Shown piece by piece: positions 17,177 through 24,899 of a stretch of DNA of 64,000 bases (within the stretch, counting starts at the first letter, position 1; every line of letters starts with the position of its first letter). The stretch covers positions 119,579-183,578 of the forward strand of contig CAZWGO010000003.1 in assembly GCA_964633355.1 (NCBI GenBank), in the 5' to 3' direction. The translations under genes and the position numbers were made by a program. The notes beneath the pieces are model-generated. The model worked only from the letters and a program-made list of their open reading frames with translations. It had not been told where the DNA came from and did no database searches. Origin of the DNA: Micavibrio_B sp964633355 (GTDB taxonomy: Bacteria; Pseudomonadota; Alphaproteobacteria; Micavibrionales; Micavibrionaceae).

Positions 17177-18136
17177 ATGAACGCCATGCCTGACAAACCT
17201 GACATACCAGCCACGACCAATCTTGTTCTTGCCCTTGCCATCTGCGCCGGATTTTCTCTCTCTTTAAGCGGCATGCCCTATCTGCTCGGAAGCCATCTTT
17301 GGGCGATGCTTCTGATCACCTTGCTGCTCGTGCCGCTCAACACGCCGCTGTGGAGCCTGATCCATGAGGCGATCCACCGAAATTTCCATCCGAACCGCGC
17401 CGTCAACGAATTCACGGGCCGCGCCATGTCGATCCTCTTCGGCGCGAGTTTCGGCGTGCTTCGTTTCGGCCATTTGATGCATCACCAGTATAACCGTGAA
17501 TGGGAGAACGAGTATTATTCATCGAATAACCGTGCCTCCAAATTTAAAGCGCTCACGGCGCATTACTTTCACATGCTTGGCGGACTTTATGTGACGGAAG
17601 TAGCGGCGTCGTATCTTATCGCGCTATGCCCCACCCCGGTAACGCGTAAAATCGCGAGGCATCTCTTAAGCGATGACCGTCATTTCGAAGCCGTGATGAA
17701 CTCGCTTCTCAAAGCCGATAACGTGAGAAGAATCCGCACCGACTGTCTCTGGATTACCTTTATCTATACATGCGTGTTTATGATTTTTGGGGCGGCGTGG
17801 ATCGTGCCTGTTGTCACGCTCCTTGGCCGCGCCGTGATTATTTCGATCATGGATAATTCCTATCATTATGGCACACCGCAAGATGGAAGCGTTCCGGCGA
17901 AAGAGCTGGAAACCTCAAAATTTTATTCGCGTTTTATCCTGAATTTCAATTATCACCTGACGCATCACAACTACGTTCATTTGCCATGGAGCAAGCTCGA
18001 GGCAAAGCATGAAGAAGAGAGAATCCCTTATGCGCAAAAACTCGGCCCTGCTTTATTCGAACAATTCAAAGGCCCTATCAAGATTACGCCCTCCGTCATT
18101 GCGAGCGAAGCGAAGCAATCCAGAATGTTGAAATAA
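17177..18136 (+). CDS. Fatty acid desaturase-type membrane di-iron protein
   Basis: A 319-residue protein from the ATG at 17177; an upstream TTG at 17150 is less likely. Three histidine boxes typical of membrane fatty acid desaturases and related hydroxylases are present: HEAIHRNFH, HLMHH and HLTHH, the last followed by NYVHLPW. Hydrophobic segments lie at about residues 12-55, 130-150 and 200-235. The reaction should be oxygen-dependent desaturation or hydroxylation of a lipid chain; the substrate is unknown. The last 14 residues (SVIASEAKQSRMLK) are encoded by the intergenic repeat at 18094-18186, so the original C-terminus was probably replaced by repeat insertion. Confidence 0.8.
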   Translation: MNAMPDKPDIPATTNLVLALAICAGFSLSLSGMPYLLGSHLWAMLLITLLLVPLNTPLWSLIHEAIHRNFHPNRAVNEFTGRAMSILFGASFGVLRFGHLMHHQYNREWENEYYSSNNRASKFKALTAHYFHMLGGLYVTEVAASYLIALCPTPVTRKIARHLLSDDRHFEAVMNSLLKADNVRRIRTDCLWITFIYTCVFMIFGAAWIVPVVTLLGRAVIISIMDNSYHYGTPQDGSVPAKELETSKFYSRFILNFNYHLTHHNYVHLPWSKLEAKHEEERIPYAQKLGPALFEQFKGPIKITPSVIASEAKQSRMLK

Positions 18137-18186
18137 CTGCAATTACTGGATTGCCGCGTCGGCCTATCGGCCTCCTCGCAATGACG
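18094..18186. repeat. CATTGCGAG inverted repeat overlapping two gene ends
   Basis: Outer arms CGTCATTGCGAG at 18094-18105 and CTCGCAATGACG at 18175-18186 are perfect. An inner pair GCAATCCAG with CTGGATTGC also matches. The left arm encodes the end of the desaturase; the right arm ends directly at the stop codon of the GIY-YIG gene. Confidence 0.85.
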
Positions 18187-18474
18187 CTAGAGGAGACTTT
18201 CGAACAAGTCATTCCAATTTGGATTTTCGGACTCTATCAAACTAAGCTTTTTCTTTCTCGAACCTGCCTTGATTTGTTTCTCGCGCATGATTGCGTATTC
18301 CATCGTTTCATGCGGCTCATAAAAAACCAATATTTTACATTTATATTTGGCTGTAAATTTAGAACCAACATTTTCTTTATGTTGCGATCCACATTGAAGA
18401 AGATTTGAAGTAACACCTGTATACAATGTGCCGTTGCGTTCACTTGCCATTATATAAACACAAGGCCGTTTCAT
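18187..18474 (-). CDS. GIY-YIG domain endonuclease-like protein
   Basis: A 95-residue single GIY-YIG domain of the YhbQ/UPF0213 kind, from the ATG at 18474. The motif is split as VYIMAS and LYTGVTSNL, with a following basic helix (AKYKCKILVFYEPHETMEYA) containing the Glu typical of the family, and a C-terminal Trp-Asn-Asp-Leu end. Such small proteins are structure-dependent DNA nucleases of uncertain cellular role and are often found in many copies. It follows the three-paralogue operon with 3 bases between stop and start, so it may be its fourth gene. Confidence 0.85.
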   Translation of the reverse strand: MKRPCVYIMASERNGTLYTGVTSNLLQCGSQHKENVGSKFTAKYKCKILVFYEPHETMEYAIMREKQIKAGSRKKKLSLIESENPNWNDLFESLL

Positions 18475-18477
18475 CAA

Positions 18478-19005
18478 TTAAACGATAATCCTCTGCGGCA
18501 GATCGAGAATAGCGGCAAGCTCATTGAGCGCACTCTTCTCGGTCGGGCTGATATTGAGATAGTCCGGCAAATCGATCCGGTTTGGATCTGGCGCGAAAAA
18601 GCTCTTGAGCGACACATGAATGCTGGCGAGAATGGCCAATATCCAGCTTCTCTCGCGATACCGGATGGCGACGCAATAAGCCAGATCATAAACGCTCTGG
18701 CGATAGCTGAGCGGCGCATCCGATAAAACGGCTTCCAATTGCCCGCGAAAGCCTGACATGTCTTTCGTCCAGTTGTCCCAAGCCTTGTAATGGAGTAGCG
18801 CCACTTCGAAAACCGGCACCAGCGCGGCGTAATCCTTCTCGCCTTCAAATCGGCGCAACGTTTCCACGATGGCTTTGCGCTCTTCTTCGCGGGCCTTATA
18901 TCCACCGTCGGGATCCATCTTCGATATCCAGAACGCCGCCGCTACAAGCAGCCTTGCACGATTGATATCGTCTTCCTTCATCGGTGTTTCATTATCTTCA
19001 ATCAT
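18478..19005 (-). CDS. Paralogue C of a tandem trio with C-terminal NISP motif
   Basis: A 175-residue helical protein. I do not recognise the family; the helix-rich pattern with repeated acidic segments is reminiscent of TerB-like proteins. It shares with the two genes upstream the C-terminal motif LNISPTEKSALNELAAILDL (compare INISPAEKAAINQLAEMLGI), and a central region with conserved Tyr and Arg (VAIRYRERS; compare VARAYREEL and VAQAYHEQA). Its start overlaps the stop of paralogue B by 4 bases, so translation is coupled. Cytoplasmic, as no signal or membrane segment is evident except a short hydrophobic stretch at about 120-135. Confidence 0.6.
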   Translation of the reverse strand: MIEDNETPMKEDDINRARLLVAAAFWISKMDPDGGYKAREEERKAIVETLRRFEGEKDYAALVPVFEVALLHYKAWDNWTKDMSGFRGQLEAVLSDAPLSYRQSVYDLAYCVAIRYRERSWILAILASIHVSLKSFFAPDPNRIDLPDYLNISPTEKSALNELAAILDLPQRIIV

Positions 19006-19535
19006 GGAATATCCTTCACTCTTAAGGCTTCGGAAATCATCGTCAGCGCGCTATCTTCCGCAGGCGAGATGTTTATGTTCTTGAATTCTTCCGGATCGGC
19101 TTCCTTGTTGACCGCACCAATGACTTTTCTCAACAGGCCCTCGAGCAGAAACTCTTCCTGATGAATATCCAGTTCTTCGCGATAGGCTCTGGCCACCGCA
19201 GTTGCGACATACATCACCGCGCGTTTGAAATGGATGAGCTGGTCTTCGCCTTCAGCCCCGCGGAACAAAGCTACCGCTTCCTGGATAGAGGCCGTCAGGC
19301 TCTCGGCGCTTTCGTCATCTGCCGAAACCTGCGCTTCTGATGCCAGTCTGGCACAAGCCGCGACCGTATCTGATTTCGAGAGCTTGGCAATGCGCGTTAG
19401 TGCTTTGAGCATATAGTCACGCTCTTTAACTTCCGACTCTTCACCTTGGTCAGTATCGTCGCAATGGCTGACATACAACCCAACGCGAACGAGTATATTC
19501 GATAAGGATTGGATATCGTGTGCGGAGAGCGCCAT
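19002..19535 (-). CDS. Paralogue B of a tandem trio with C-terminal NISP motif
   Basis: A 177-residue acidic helical protein. It shares VGLYVS near residue 20 with paralogue A and the C-terminal INISPAEDSALTMISEALRV motif with both. The middle (about 70-150) contains HFKRAVMYVATAVARAYREE, matching SFKQNLMEIAITVAQAYHEQ of paralogue A. The family is unknown to me; each protein seems to consist of an N-terminal helical bundle and a short C-terminal helical hairpin led by the NISP turn. It starts directly after the stop of paralogue A, so the trio is a tight operon. Confidence 0.6.
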   Translation of the reverse strand: MALSAHDIQSLSNILVRVGLYVSHCDDTDQGEESEVKERDYMLKALTRIAKLSKSDTVAACARLASEAQVSADDESAESLTASIQEAVALFRGAEGEDQLIHFKRAVMYVATAVARAYREELDIHQEEFLLEGLLRKVIGAVNKEADPEEFKNINISPAEDSALTMISEALRVKDIP

Positions 19536-20087
19536 CTACGACACTCGTTGCGGAATGCCCAGCATTTCGGCAAGCTGGTTTATCGCGGCTTTCTCGGCGG
19601 GCGAGATGTTGATATGCTCTGCGCTGACATCCGGCGCGATCTTTTCCGAGCGGAAGGACAGAGCCCTCACCATCCTGCCAAGCAGTGAGACCTCTTTTGC
19701 TTGTTCATGATAAGCCTGCGCCACCGTGATCGCGATTTCCATCAGGTTCTGTTTGAAGCTCTCCAGCTTGCGCTGATCGATCACGTTTACCAGATACTCG
19801 GCAATGTATTTACATTCATCCGGCACCTTCTCGGTTTCCGCCGACCATTCCGCCCAATAGGCTTTATGCTGGAGCGTTGCCAGCATAATGGTCTGTGCGA
19901 ATTCTGATTTAAGCGTGTCTTCGACGTAGAACGTGACGACGTTTTCAAGCGCCGCCAGTTCTTGTGCATCTGAATGTTTGCCGCCTGTACGGTCGCTTTG
20001 CGAAACATATAGGCCGACGCGGTAAGGAAGCGCGATCAGCGTACGGTAGGTATCCTCCGGAAACTGATCGAGATCAACCAGTGTCAT
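19536..20087 (-). CDS. Paralogue A of a tandem trio with C-terminal NISP motif
   Basis: A 183-residue protein, first of three adjoining paralogues. Residues 20-30 read YRVGLYVSQSD, then two or three long helices, a conserved AITVAQAYHEQ segment, and INISPAEKAAINQLAEMLGI near the C-terminus. It starts one base after the sucD stop, so the trio is read from the sucD promoter. The position next to a TCA enzyme is probably only an insertion site, since nothing in these sequences points to metabolism. A TerB-like fold is a possibility I cannot test here. Confidence 0.6.
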   Translation of the reverse strand: MTLVDLDQFPEDTYRTLIALPYRVGLYVSQSDRTGGKHSDAQELAALENVVTFYVEDTLKSEFAQTIMLATLQHKAYWAEWSAETEKVPDECKYIAEYLVNVIDQRKLESFKQNLMEIAITVAQAYHEQAKEVSLLGRMVRALSFRSEKIAPDVSAEHINISPAEKAAINQLAEMLGIPQRVS

Positions 20088-20088
20088 C

Positions 20089-20964
20089 TTAAGCGGCCAT
20101 GGCTTTCATCATAGCTTCGCCAAGGTGGGACGGGCTTTCCGCCATCACATAACCGGCTGCTTTCATCGCCGCGATCTTCGCTTCGGCTGTATCTTCGCCG
20201 CCGGAGATGATCGCACCGGCATGGCCCATGCGCTTGCCTTTTGGCGCTGTCGCACCGGCAATGAAACCGGCAATCGGCTTCTTCTTGGCAAGACCTGCAT
20301 AGTATTGCGCGGCTTTGATTTCTGCCTGACCGCCAATCTCGCCGATCATGATAATGCCTTGTGTTTCATCATCCGCCATGAACATTTCCAGCGCGTCGAT
20401 GAAGTTCGTGCCGTTGACCGGATCGCCGCCGATACCGATACATGTCGTTTGGCCGAGACCATTCTGGGTTGTCTGAAACACAGCTTCGTATGTCAGCGTA
20501 CCGGAGCGCGATACAACGCCGATCTTACCGCGCTTGTGGATATGGCCCGGCATAATGCCGATCTTGCATTCACCCGGCGTGATAACGCCCGGGCAGTTCG
20601 GTCCGATCAAACGTGTCTTGGAGCCGCAAAGAGCTTTCTTTACTTTAACCATGTCGAGAACAGGAATGCCTTCGGTAATGCAAACCGCGAGCGGGATTTC
20701 AGCTTCGATGGCTTCGAGAATGGCGTCTGCCGCGAATGGAGGTGGAACGTAGATCACAGAAGCGTCTGCCCCTGTGGCGGCTCGTGCTTCGGATACAGTG
20801 TTGAAGACCGGCAAGTCCAGATGCTTTGTGCCGCCTTTGCCCGGCGTAACCCCGCCGACCATTTTCGTGCCGTATGCGATGGCTTGTTCAGAGTGAAACG
20901 TGCCTTGAGCTCCGGTGAAACCCTGACAGATGACTTTGGTATCTTTATTGACGAGAACGGACAT
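20089..20964 (-). CDS. sucD: Succinyl-CoA synthetase alpha subunit
   Basis: Alpha subunit of succinate-CoA ligase (ADP-forming), 291 residues, standard length. It has the CoA-binding Rossmann part (KVICQGFTGAQGTFHSEQAI), LIGPNCPGVITPGECKIGIM, SRSGTLTYEAVFQTT, GGDPVNGTNFIDAL, and the phosphorylated active-site His in GKRMGHAGAIISGG. The partner sucC lies 2.5 kb upstream, separated by a NIPSNAP gene on the same strand and a large gene on the other strand. This is unusual because the two subunits are normally adjacent. A promoter must therefore lie in 20965-21140. Confidence 0.97.
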   Translation of the reverse strand: MSVLVNKDTKVICQGFTGAQGTFHSEQAIAYGTKMVGGVTPGKGGTKHLDLPVFNTVSEARAATGADASVIYVPPPFAADAILEAIEAEIPLAVCITEGIPVLDMVKVKKALCGSKTRLIGPNCPGVITPGECKIGIMPGHIHKRGKIGVVSRSGTLTYEAVFQTTQNGLGQTTCIGIGGDPVNGTNFIDALEMFMADDETQGIIMIGEIGGQAEIKAAQYYAGLAKKKPIAGFIAGATAPKGKRMGHAGAIISGGEDTAEAKIAAMKAAGYVMAESPSHLGEAMMKAMAA

Positions 20965-21086
20965 TTTGAACCTTGAATTAATAATGAAAGCTTCGGTGAA
21001 GCCATTGATTTCGTTCTATTAAGCATGAATTCGCCCTCTTCGCAACGCATCCTGCCAAATCTCTTTATATTAGCTTTATATTTTCC

Positions 21087-21116
21087 TTGATTATGGCAAC
21101 AAATATATAGTATAAA
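21087..21116 (+). promoter_or_regulatory. Candidate promoter of the large lytic-transglycosylase-like gene
   Basis: TTGATT at 21087-21092, an 18-base spacer, and TATAAA at 21111-21116, 25 bases before the GTG start at 21141. Confidence 0.4.
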
Positions 21117-21140
21117 TTTACATAATCTTAATAACCGGGT

Positions 21141-23114
21141 GTGAATTTGTTTATACGAACAGGCGCAGAATTTCAACAACAGGCAACAAGAACAACGCCT
21201 CGATACGAACGGCGAATGGCTGAATTTTTAGCCATAGAAAAAGCTGCCCGAGAAGAACGGGAAAGAAAATTTCATATAACAACGACACTTAATAAAACAG
21301 AAGAAATTCAAAGCGTTTCTCTTAATGTGCTGGATGGAATTTTTAAACCAGGCGCTCCTATTCTTGCCGCTACCAAAGAGTCATTCTTCACTAAGAGAAA
21401 TGAAGCTACGGGTCAAACGACCCTCGTTCTCGATAGACCTGCAAGCACGATTAAATATATCAACATAGCGGATATCCCGGGCGGAAATGCCACGTTGAGT
21501 AATTCCTTGCTTGCAATCGACTTCCCAAATCCTGAGCAATGTTTTGAACCAAGCCCTCTGCACCAATGGACGTTACGCCTGAACAATCTTTTAAAAGGCG
21601 CCGCTGCCTCAACTGCCGACGAAAAAGCTGCAAAGATCGCTATTCAAATAAAAGAAAAAACGCCGCTGGTTGTTAAAAAAGCAAACGATATCGCCATTTA
21701 TAAGGTCACCCCTATCGTGGTCAATGGAACACATAAAGCTGTCGATACAGCAAAAATTTTATATAACGCTGCTTCTCCAACTCAGAAGAAATGGGCGTCT
21801 GGCTTAATCGGTATGTTTGCTCTTGCATCCTGTGCACAGCCTTTAATTGAACAAGGGTCGGCGTTTTTTGCCTCACCAGAAAGCACCGGTCAAAAATCTA
21901 TATCAATGGAAATTCCTAAGGCAACTCCGGCAAGCTGCACATTCTCAATGCCGGTTATTTTCAATGGCGCCAATCAGGCTTTTTCCATCCGCTACGAAAA
22001 ACAATGCGACTGGCTGAAATCGATGATGCCAAAAGAAGATGAAACTCTTGAATTCGGCGAATATGCAACGATTACCGGCACAAAAAGCGGTGATATCATT
22101 CATAGTCTCAACGGCTCTAAAATGCGCATCCCAAAAGAAAACTGGCGCGCCGCTATGGAAGGTTTAATGGCCACTGGCGCGATGGACAAGCCCCGCATTT
22201 TTGCTGTTGATTACATCAACATGCTGCGTCAGGAATCTGGTATTGGAACCAATACTACAGGTAGCGGAACAACTTCCTGTGGCGCAGCGCAAGTCACATT
22301 ACCGACATTCGGTACCTGGATCAGAAAATACGGCCACGATCATAATTACGGCTGGCTCGCTGCCAAATATACAAAATTAGGTCAGGAAACTTACATCGAA
22401 GACGGTCAAAAAAGAAGCCGATTTTCTGATAAAAAACTAGTCAGACAAGATGAATATAAGAGTGATTTTAGAAAATTCTGCGGCGGATTGTCTTTCTCTT
22501 TCACATTCGGCGCGCGTAACTTTCTGGACGCGAATACAGAATGGCAAGACAAAGTTAATTCAGGTAAAGCGAGACTTCCTTTTGGCCTGACAAAGGTTAA
22601 TAATCGTATTGCCTATTTCTCTCATTTTACCGGCACGGGCGGCGCTATCATTCTTGCCAATCGAATGGCCGATCATCCGGATTGGCCGATGGATAAACTT
22701 TTATCGGGCAAAGAGTTTAGAGGCACTTTTGCAAGCAACAAAAATGTCTTTATTCAGAGAACACCCGAAAAAGATTTACTTGGAAATTACAAACGCGACG
22801 ACAAGGGGAAGCTTGTCATGGGTGCAAAACATGTCATTACAGGCCGTGAATTTTATGAATGGATCGGCAGACATATTGGCCTAAGCGAAACCCCTCATCC
22901 AGCGCAGAAAGATCCTCGCGGTTTTGTTGCATCGGACGGTATACATGTTGCGCCTAAAGCTGTACCCGCCGCTACATTTGATATTCGCGACAGCGATCCA
23001 GAATGGATTAAACACAAACAAGCCATGGCGGCGAAGCCTCTGGAACAAGCATATATATCGAATTACGACTATATGAAGACGGTAACCGCTCAAGCTACCG
23101 TCAGTATTCCCTAA
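21141..23114 (+). CDS. Large protein with a lytic-transglycosylase-like domain
   Basis: A 657-residue protein starting at GTG. There is no N-terminal signal peptide. Residues 1-190 are mostly helical and charged. A short hydrophobic stretch with a Cys (LIGMFALASCAQPLIEQG, about 225-242) resembles an internal lipobox or membrane insertion segment. Residues about 361-385 read MLRQESGIGTNTTGSGTTSC followed by GAAQVTLPTFGTW. This fits the SLT-type lytic transglycosylase core, with E365 as candidate catalytic acid and GAAQ-x-x-x-P-T-F as the second motif. The rest is unassigned. Two further wall-lytic candidates lie at 25855 and 26997, so this may be a set for attack on or remodelling of peptidoglycan. 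Confidence 0.55.
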   Translation: MNLFIRTGAEFQQQATRTTPRYERRMAEFLAIEKAAREERERKFHITTTLNKTEEIQSVSLNVLDGIFKPGAPILAATKESFFTKRNEATGQTTLVLDRPASTIKYINIADIPGGNATLSNSLLAIDFPNPEQCFEPSPLHQWTLRLNNLLKGAAASTADEKAAKIAIQIKEKTPLVVKKANDIAIYKVTPIVVNGTHKAVDTAKILYNAASPTQKKWASGLIGMFALASCAQPLIEQGSAFFASPESTGQKSISMEIPKATPASCTFSMPVIFNGANQAFSIRYEKQCDWLKSMMPKEDETLEFGEYATITGTKSGDIIHSLNGSKMRIPKENWRAAMEGLMATGAMDKPRIFAVDYINMLRQESGIGTNTTGSGTTSCGAAQVTLPTFGTWIRKYGHDHNYGWLAAKYTKLGQETYIEDGQKRSRFSDKKLVRQDEYKSDFRKFCGGLSFSFTFGARNFLDANTEWQDKVNSGKARLPFGLTKVNNRIAYFSHFTGTGGAIILANRMADHPDWPMDKLLSGKEFRGTFASNKNVFIQRTPEKDLLGNYKRDDKGKLVMGAKHVITGREFYEWIGRHIGLSETPHPAQKDPRGFVASDGIHVAPKAVPAATFDIRDSDPEWIKHKQAMAAKPLEQAYISNYDYMKTVTAQATVSIP

Positions 23115-23117
23115 GCA

Positions 23118-23432
23118 TCATTTGATCGGCGAGAAACCTGTCGGCCTGATGAGCTTTGTTTCCTGAGATAAAACCAAACCCTTAGACTTCTCCATATATA
23201 TTTTCCAATCGGGATCGGCATTGCGCGCGGCGCGGCGGGTTTCGAGATCGGCGTAGTCTTTATAGGCCCAGAGATGAACGACCTGGTCCTGCTGTCCCAC
23301 TTCCGTCACCGTGAAAAGGATCGGCTCACCCAAATGGCGGCGCTGAACCGGCATGGCGAATTCTTCGAATACTCTCAAATATTCACCCATCATACGCGGG
23401 ACGATATTATAGGTACGGTGGTCGATGATCAT
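23118..23432 (-). CDS. NIPSNAP family protein
   Basis: A 104-residue protein with ATG at 23432 (MIIDHRTYNIVPRMMGEYL), a dimeric ferredoxin-like alpha/beta fold. Landmarks are the first strand DHRTYNI, the helix EYLRVFEEFAMPVQRRHLG, VTEVGQQDQVVHLWAYKDYADLETRR and the closing helix DPDWKIYMEKSKGLV. NIPSNAP proteins are small and of unclear biochemical function. It follows sucC after a palindromic repeat, and ends 3 bases after the end of the convergent large gene. The open frame continues upstream through the repeat and sucC in another frame; those residues are not part of the protein. Confidence 0.85.
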   Translation of the reverse strand: MIIDHRTYNIVPRMMGEYLRVFEEFAMPVQRRHLGEPILFTVTEVGQQDQVVHLWAYKDYADLETRRAARNADPDWKIYMEKSKGLVLSQETKLIRPTGFSPIK

Positions 23433-23452
23433 AGTTTCTCCTTCCAGAAAAA

Positions 23453-23509
23453 CGTCACCCCCGCGCAGGCGGGGGTCCATGATGGATTCCCGCCTGCGCG
23501 GGAATGACG
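23453..23509. repeat. Palindromic repeat, CCCGCGCAGGCGGG type
   Basis: CGTCACCCCCGCGCAGGCGG at the left and CCCGCCTGCGCGGGAATGACG at the right pair over most of their length. It is the same class as 35469-35536. It lies 9 bases after the sucC stop, so in the RNA it would be a stabilising hairpin between sucC and the NIPSNAP gene. Confidence 0.8.
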
Positions 23510-23517
23510 AGTGTTTG

Positions 23518-24723
23518 TTAAGCCGCTTTAGAGGCTTGGTTTGTCGCGTCAACGATCTTACGGGCAGCATCGGCGAGGTTATCACCAGATACGATCGGCA
23601 GGCCTGATTTCGCGAGGATTTCCTTGCCCAGCTCGACATTCGTGCCTTCAAGACGCACGACCAGCGGAACAGACAACTGAACCTCTTTCGCCGCGGCGAT
23701 AATGCCTTCGGCAATAATGTCACAGCGCATGATACCGCCGAAGATATTGACCAGAATACCTTTGACGTTTTTATCAGAGAGAATGATTTTGAACGCTTGC
23801 GTGACTTTTTCTTTCGTCGCGCCGCCGCCCACATCAAGGAAGTTCGCCGGTTGTCCGCCATAGAGCTTGATGATGTCCATCGTTGCCATCGCAAGACCCG
23901 CGCCATTAACCATACAGCCGATATTGCCTTCCAGTGTAACGTAGGAAAGGTCGAAGTTTTTCGCGATCGTTTCTTTTTCGTCTTCTTCGGATTCATCGCG
24001 CATCGCGGCAACATCCGGATGACGGAACAGAGCATTGTCATCGAAGCTGATTTTCGCATCAAGCGCCATGATCTCTTCTTTATCGGTGACGATCATCGGG
24101 TTGATTTCAACAGAATCGCAATCCAGCTCGACGAATGCCTTATAAAGCGAGGAGAAGAATTTACCCGCCGCTTTATTGGCCGCACCTTCTAAGCCCAGCG
24201 CGAAAGCGAGTTTACGCGCATGGAAGCCTTGAAAGCCCGCCGCCGGATCGACAACTGTTTTCTGAATTTTCTCAGGGTGCTTTTCAGCCACTTCTTCGAT
24301 ATCCATACCGCCTTCGGTGGAAACCATGAAAGTGACTTTGGAGGTTTCCCGGTCCATAACGACCGAGCAGTAATATTCTTTTTTAATGTCGACGCCGTCG
24401 GTGACGTAGAGGCGCTGAACCTGTTTGCCATCATCCCCTGTTTGTTTCGTTACGAGAACCTGACCTAGCATGGCTTCGGCAGCGGCTTTGACATCATCAA
24501 CCGTTTTACAAAGACGAACACCGCCCTTGCCTTCCGGATTGTTCTTGAATTTACCCGCACCGCGACCACCGGCATGGATTTGCGCTTTTACGACATATAG
24601 AGGGCCTGGCATTTTCTTGGCAGCGTCTACAGCTTCTTCAACCGTCATCGCCGGAATACCGTCTGGCACGGCCACGCCGTATTTTTTCAAGAGTTCTTTT
24701 GCCTGGTATTCATGGATATTCAT
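23518..24723 (-). CDS. sucC: Succinyl-CoA synthetase beta subunit
   Basis: Beta subunit of succinate-CoA ligase, 401 residues; normal length is about 388-398. It has the N-terminal ATP-grasp domain (MNIHEYQAKELLKKYGVAVP, VVKAQIHAGGRGAGKFK), the VEINPMIVTDKE metal-binding region, and the C-terminal ligase domain with GGGATKEKVTQAF, VNIFGGIMRCD and VRLEGTN. It makes ATP from succinyl-CoA together with SucD. It is separated from sucD, and no minus-strand gene precedes it for 3.4 kb, so it needs its own promoter in 24724-24900. Confidence 0.97.
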   Translation of the reverse strand: MNIHEYQAKELLKKYGVAVPDGIPAMTVEEAVDAAKKMPGPLYVVKAQIHAGGRGAGKFKNNPEGKGGVRLCKTVDDVKAAAEAMLGQVLVTKQTGDDGKQVQRLYVTDGVDIKKEYYCSVVMDRETSKVTFMVSTEGGMDIEEVAEKHPEKIQKTVVDPAAGFQGFHARKLAFALGLEGAANKAAGKFFSSLYKAFVELDCDSVEINPMIVTDKEEIMALDAKISFDDNALFRHPDVAAMRDESEEDEKETIAKNFDLSYVTLEGNIGCMVNGAGLAMATMDIIKLYGGQPANFLDVGGGATKEKVTQAFKIILSDKNVKGILVNIFGGIMRCDIIAEGIIAAAKEVQLSVPLVVRLEGTNVELGKEILAKSGLPIVSGDNLADAARKIVDATNQASKAA

Positions 24724-24790
24724 TGCGAGGGATTCCCTAAGCTATTGAGTGAGTAAAATTTTCCGGAAATGTTTAACACGGCCTAGCTAT

Positions 24791-24826
24791 AAAAAAAACC
24801 CTGTAATTGCAGATATATCAGGGTTT
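24791..24826 (-). terminator. Terminator-like hairpin in the sucC leader region
   Basis: AAACCCTG at 24796-24803 pairs with CAGGGTTT at 24819-24826 around a 15-base loop. On the minus strand it is followed by a run of T. It sits 68 bases before the sucC start, with no minus-strand gene before it that would need a terminator. It could be an attenuator if the sucC promoter lies above 24826. Confidence 0.45.
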
Positions 24827-24837
24827 CAATGCCGATA

Positions 24838-24853
24838 TTAACCTTGGCTTAAC
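24838..24853. promoter_or_regulatory. Putative CtrA-binding site
   Basis: TTAACCTTGGCTTAAC is a perfect match to the CtrA consensus TTAA-N7-TTAAC known from Caulobacter. It lies 47 bases before the coiled-coil gene at 24900 and in the divergent gap with sucC. It suggests cell-cycle or motility-type control if the organism has CtrA. Confidence 0.45.
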
Positions 24854-24899
24854 TCAATAATCTGTAAAATGCAGGTAAATCGATAAGAAGGGTGTATGG

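Noticed and set aside
20125..20976. 283-residue plus-strand frame opposite sucD.
   Set aside because: Antisense shadow of sucD.
23433..24062. Long open frame that extends the NIPSNAP gene upstream through sucC.
   Set aside because: It lies in another frame of sucC and passes through the palindromic repeat (SFPRRRES-type peptide). The NIPSNAP domain starts at 23432.
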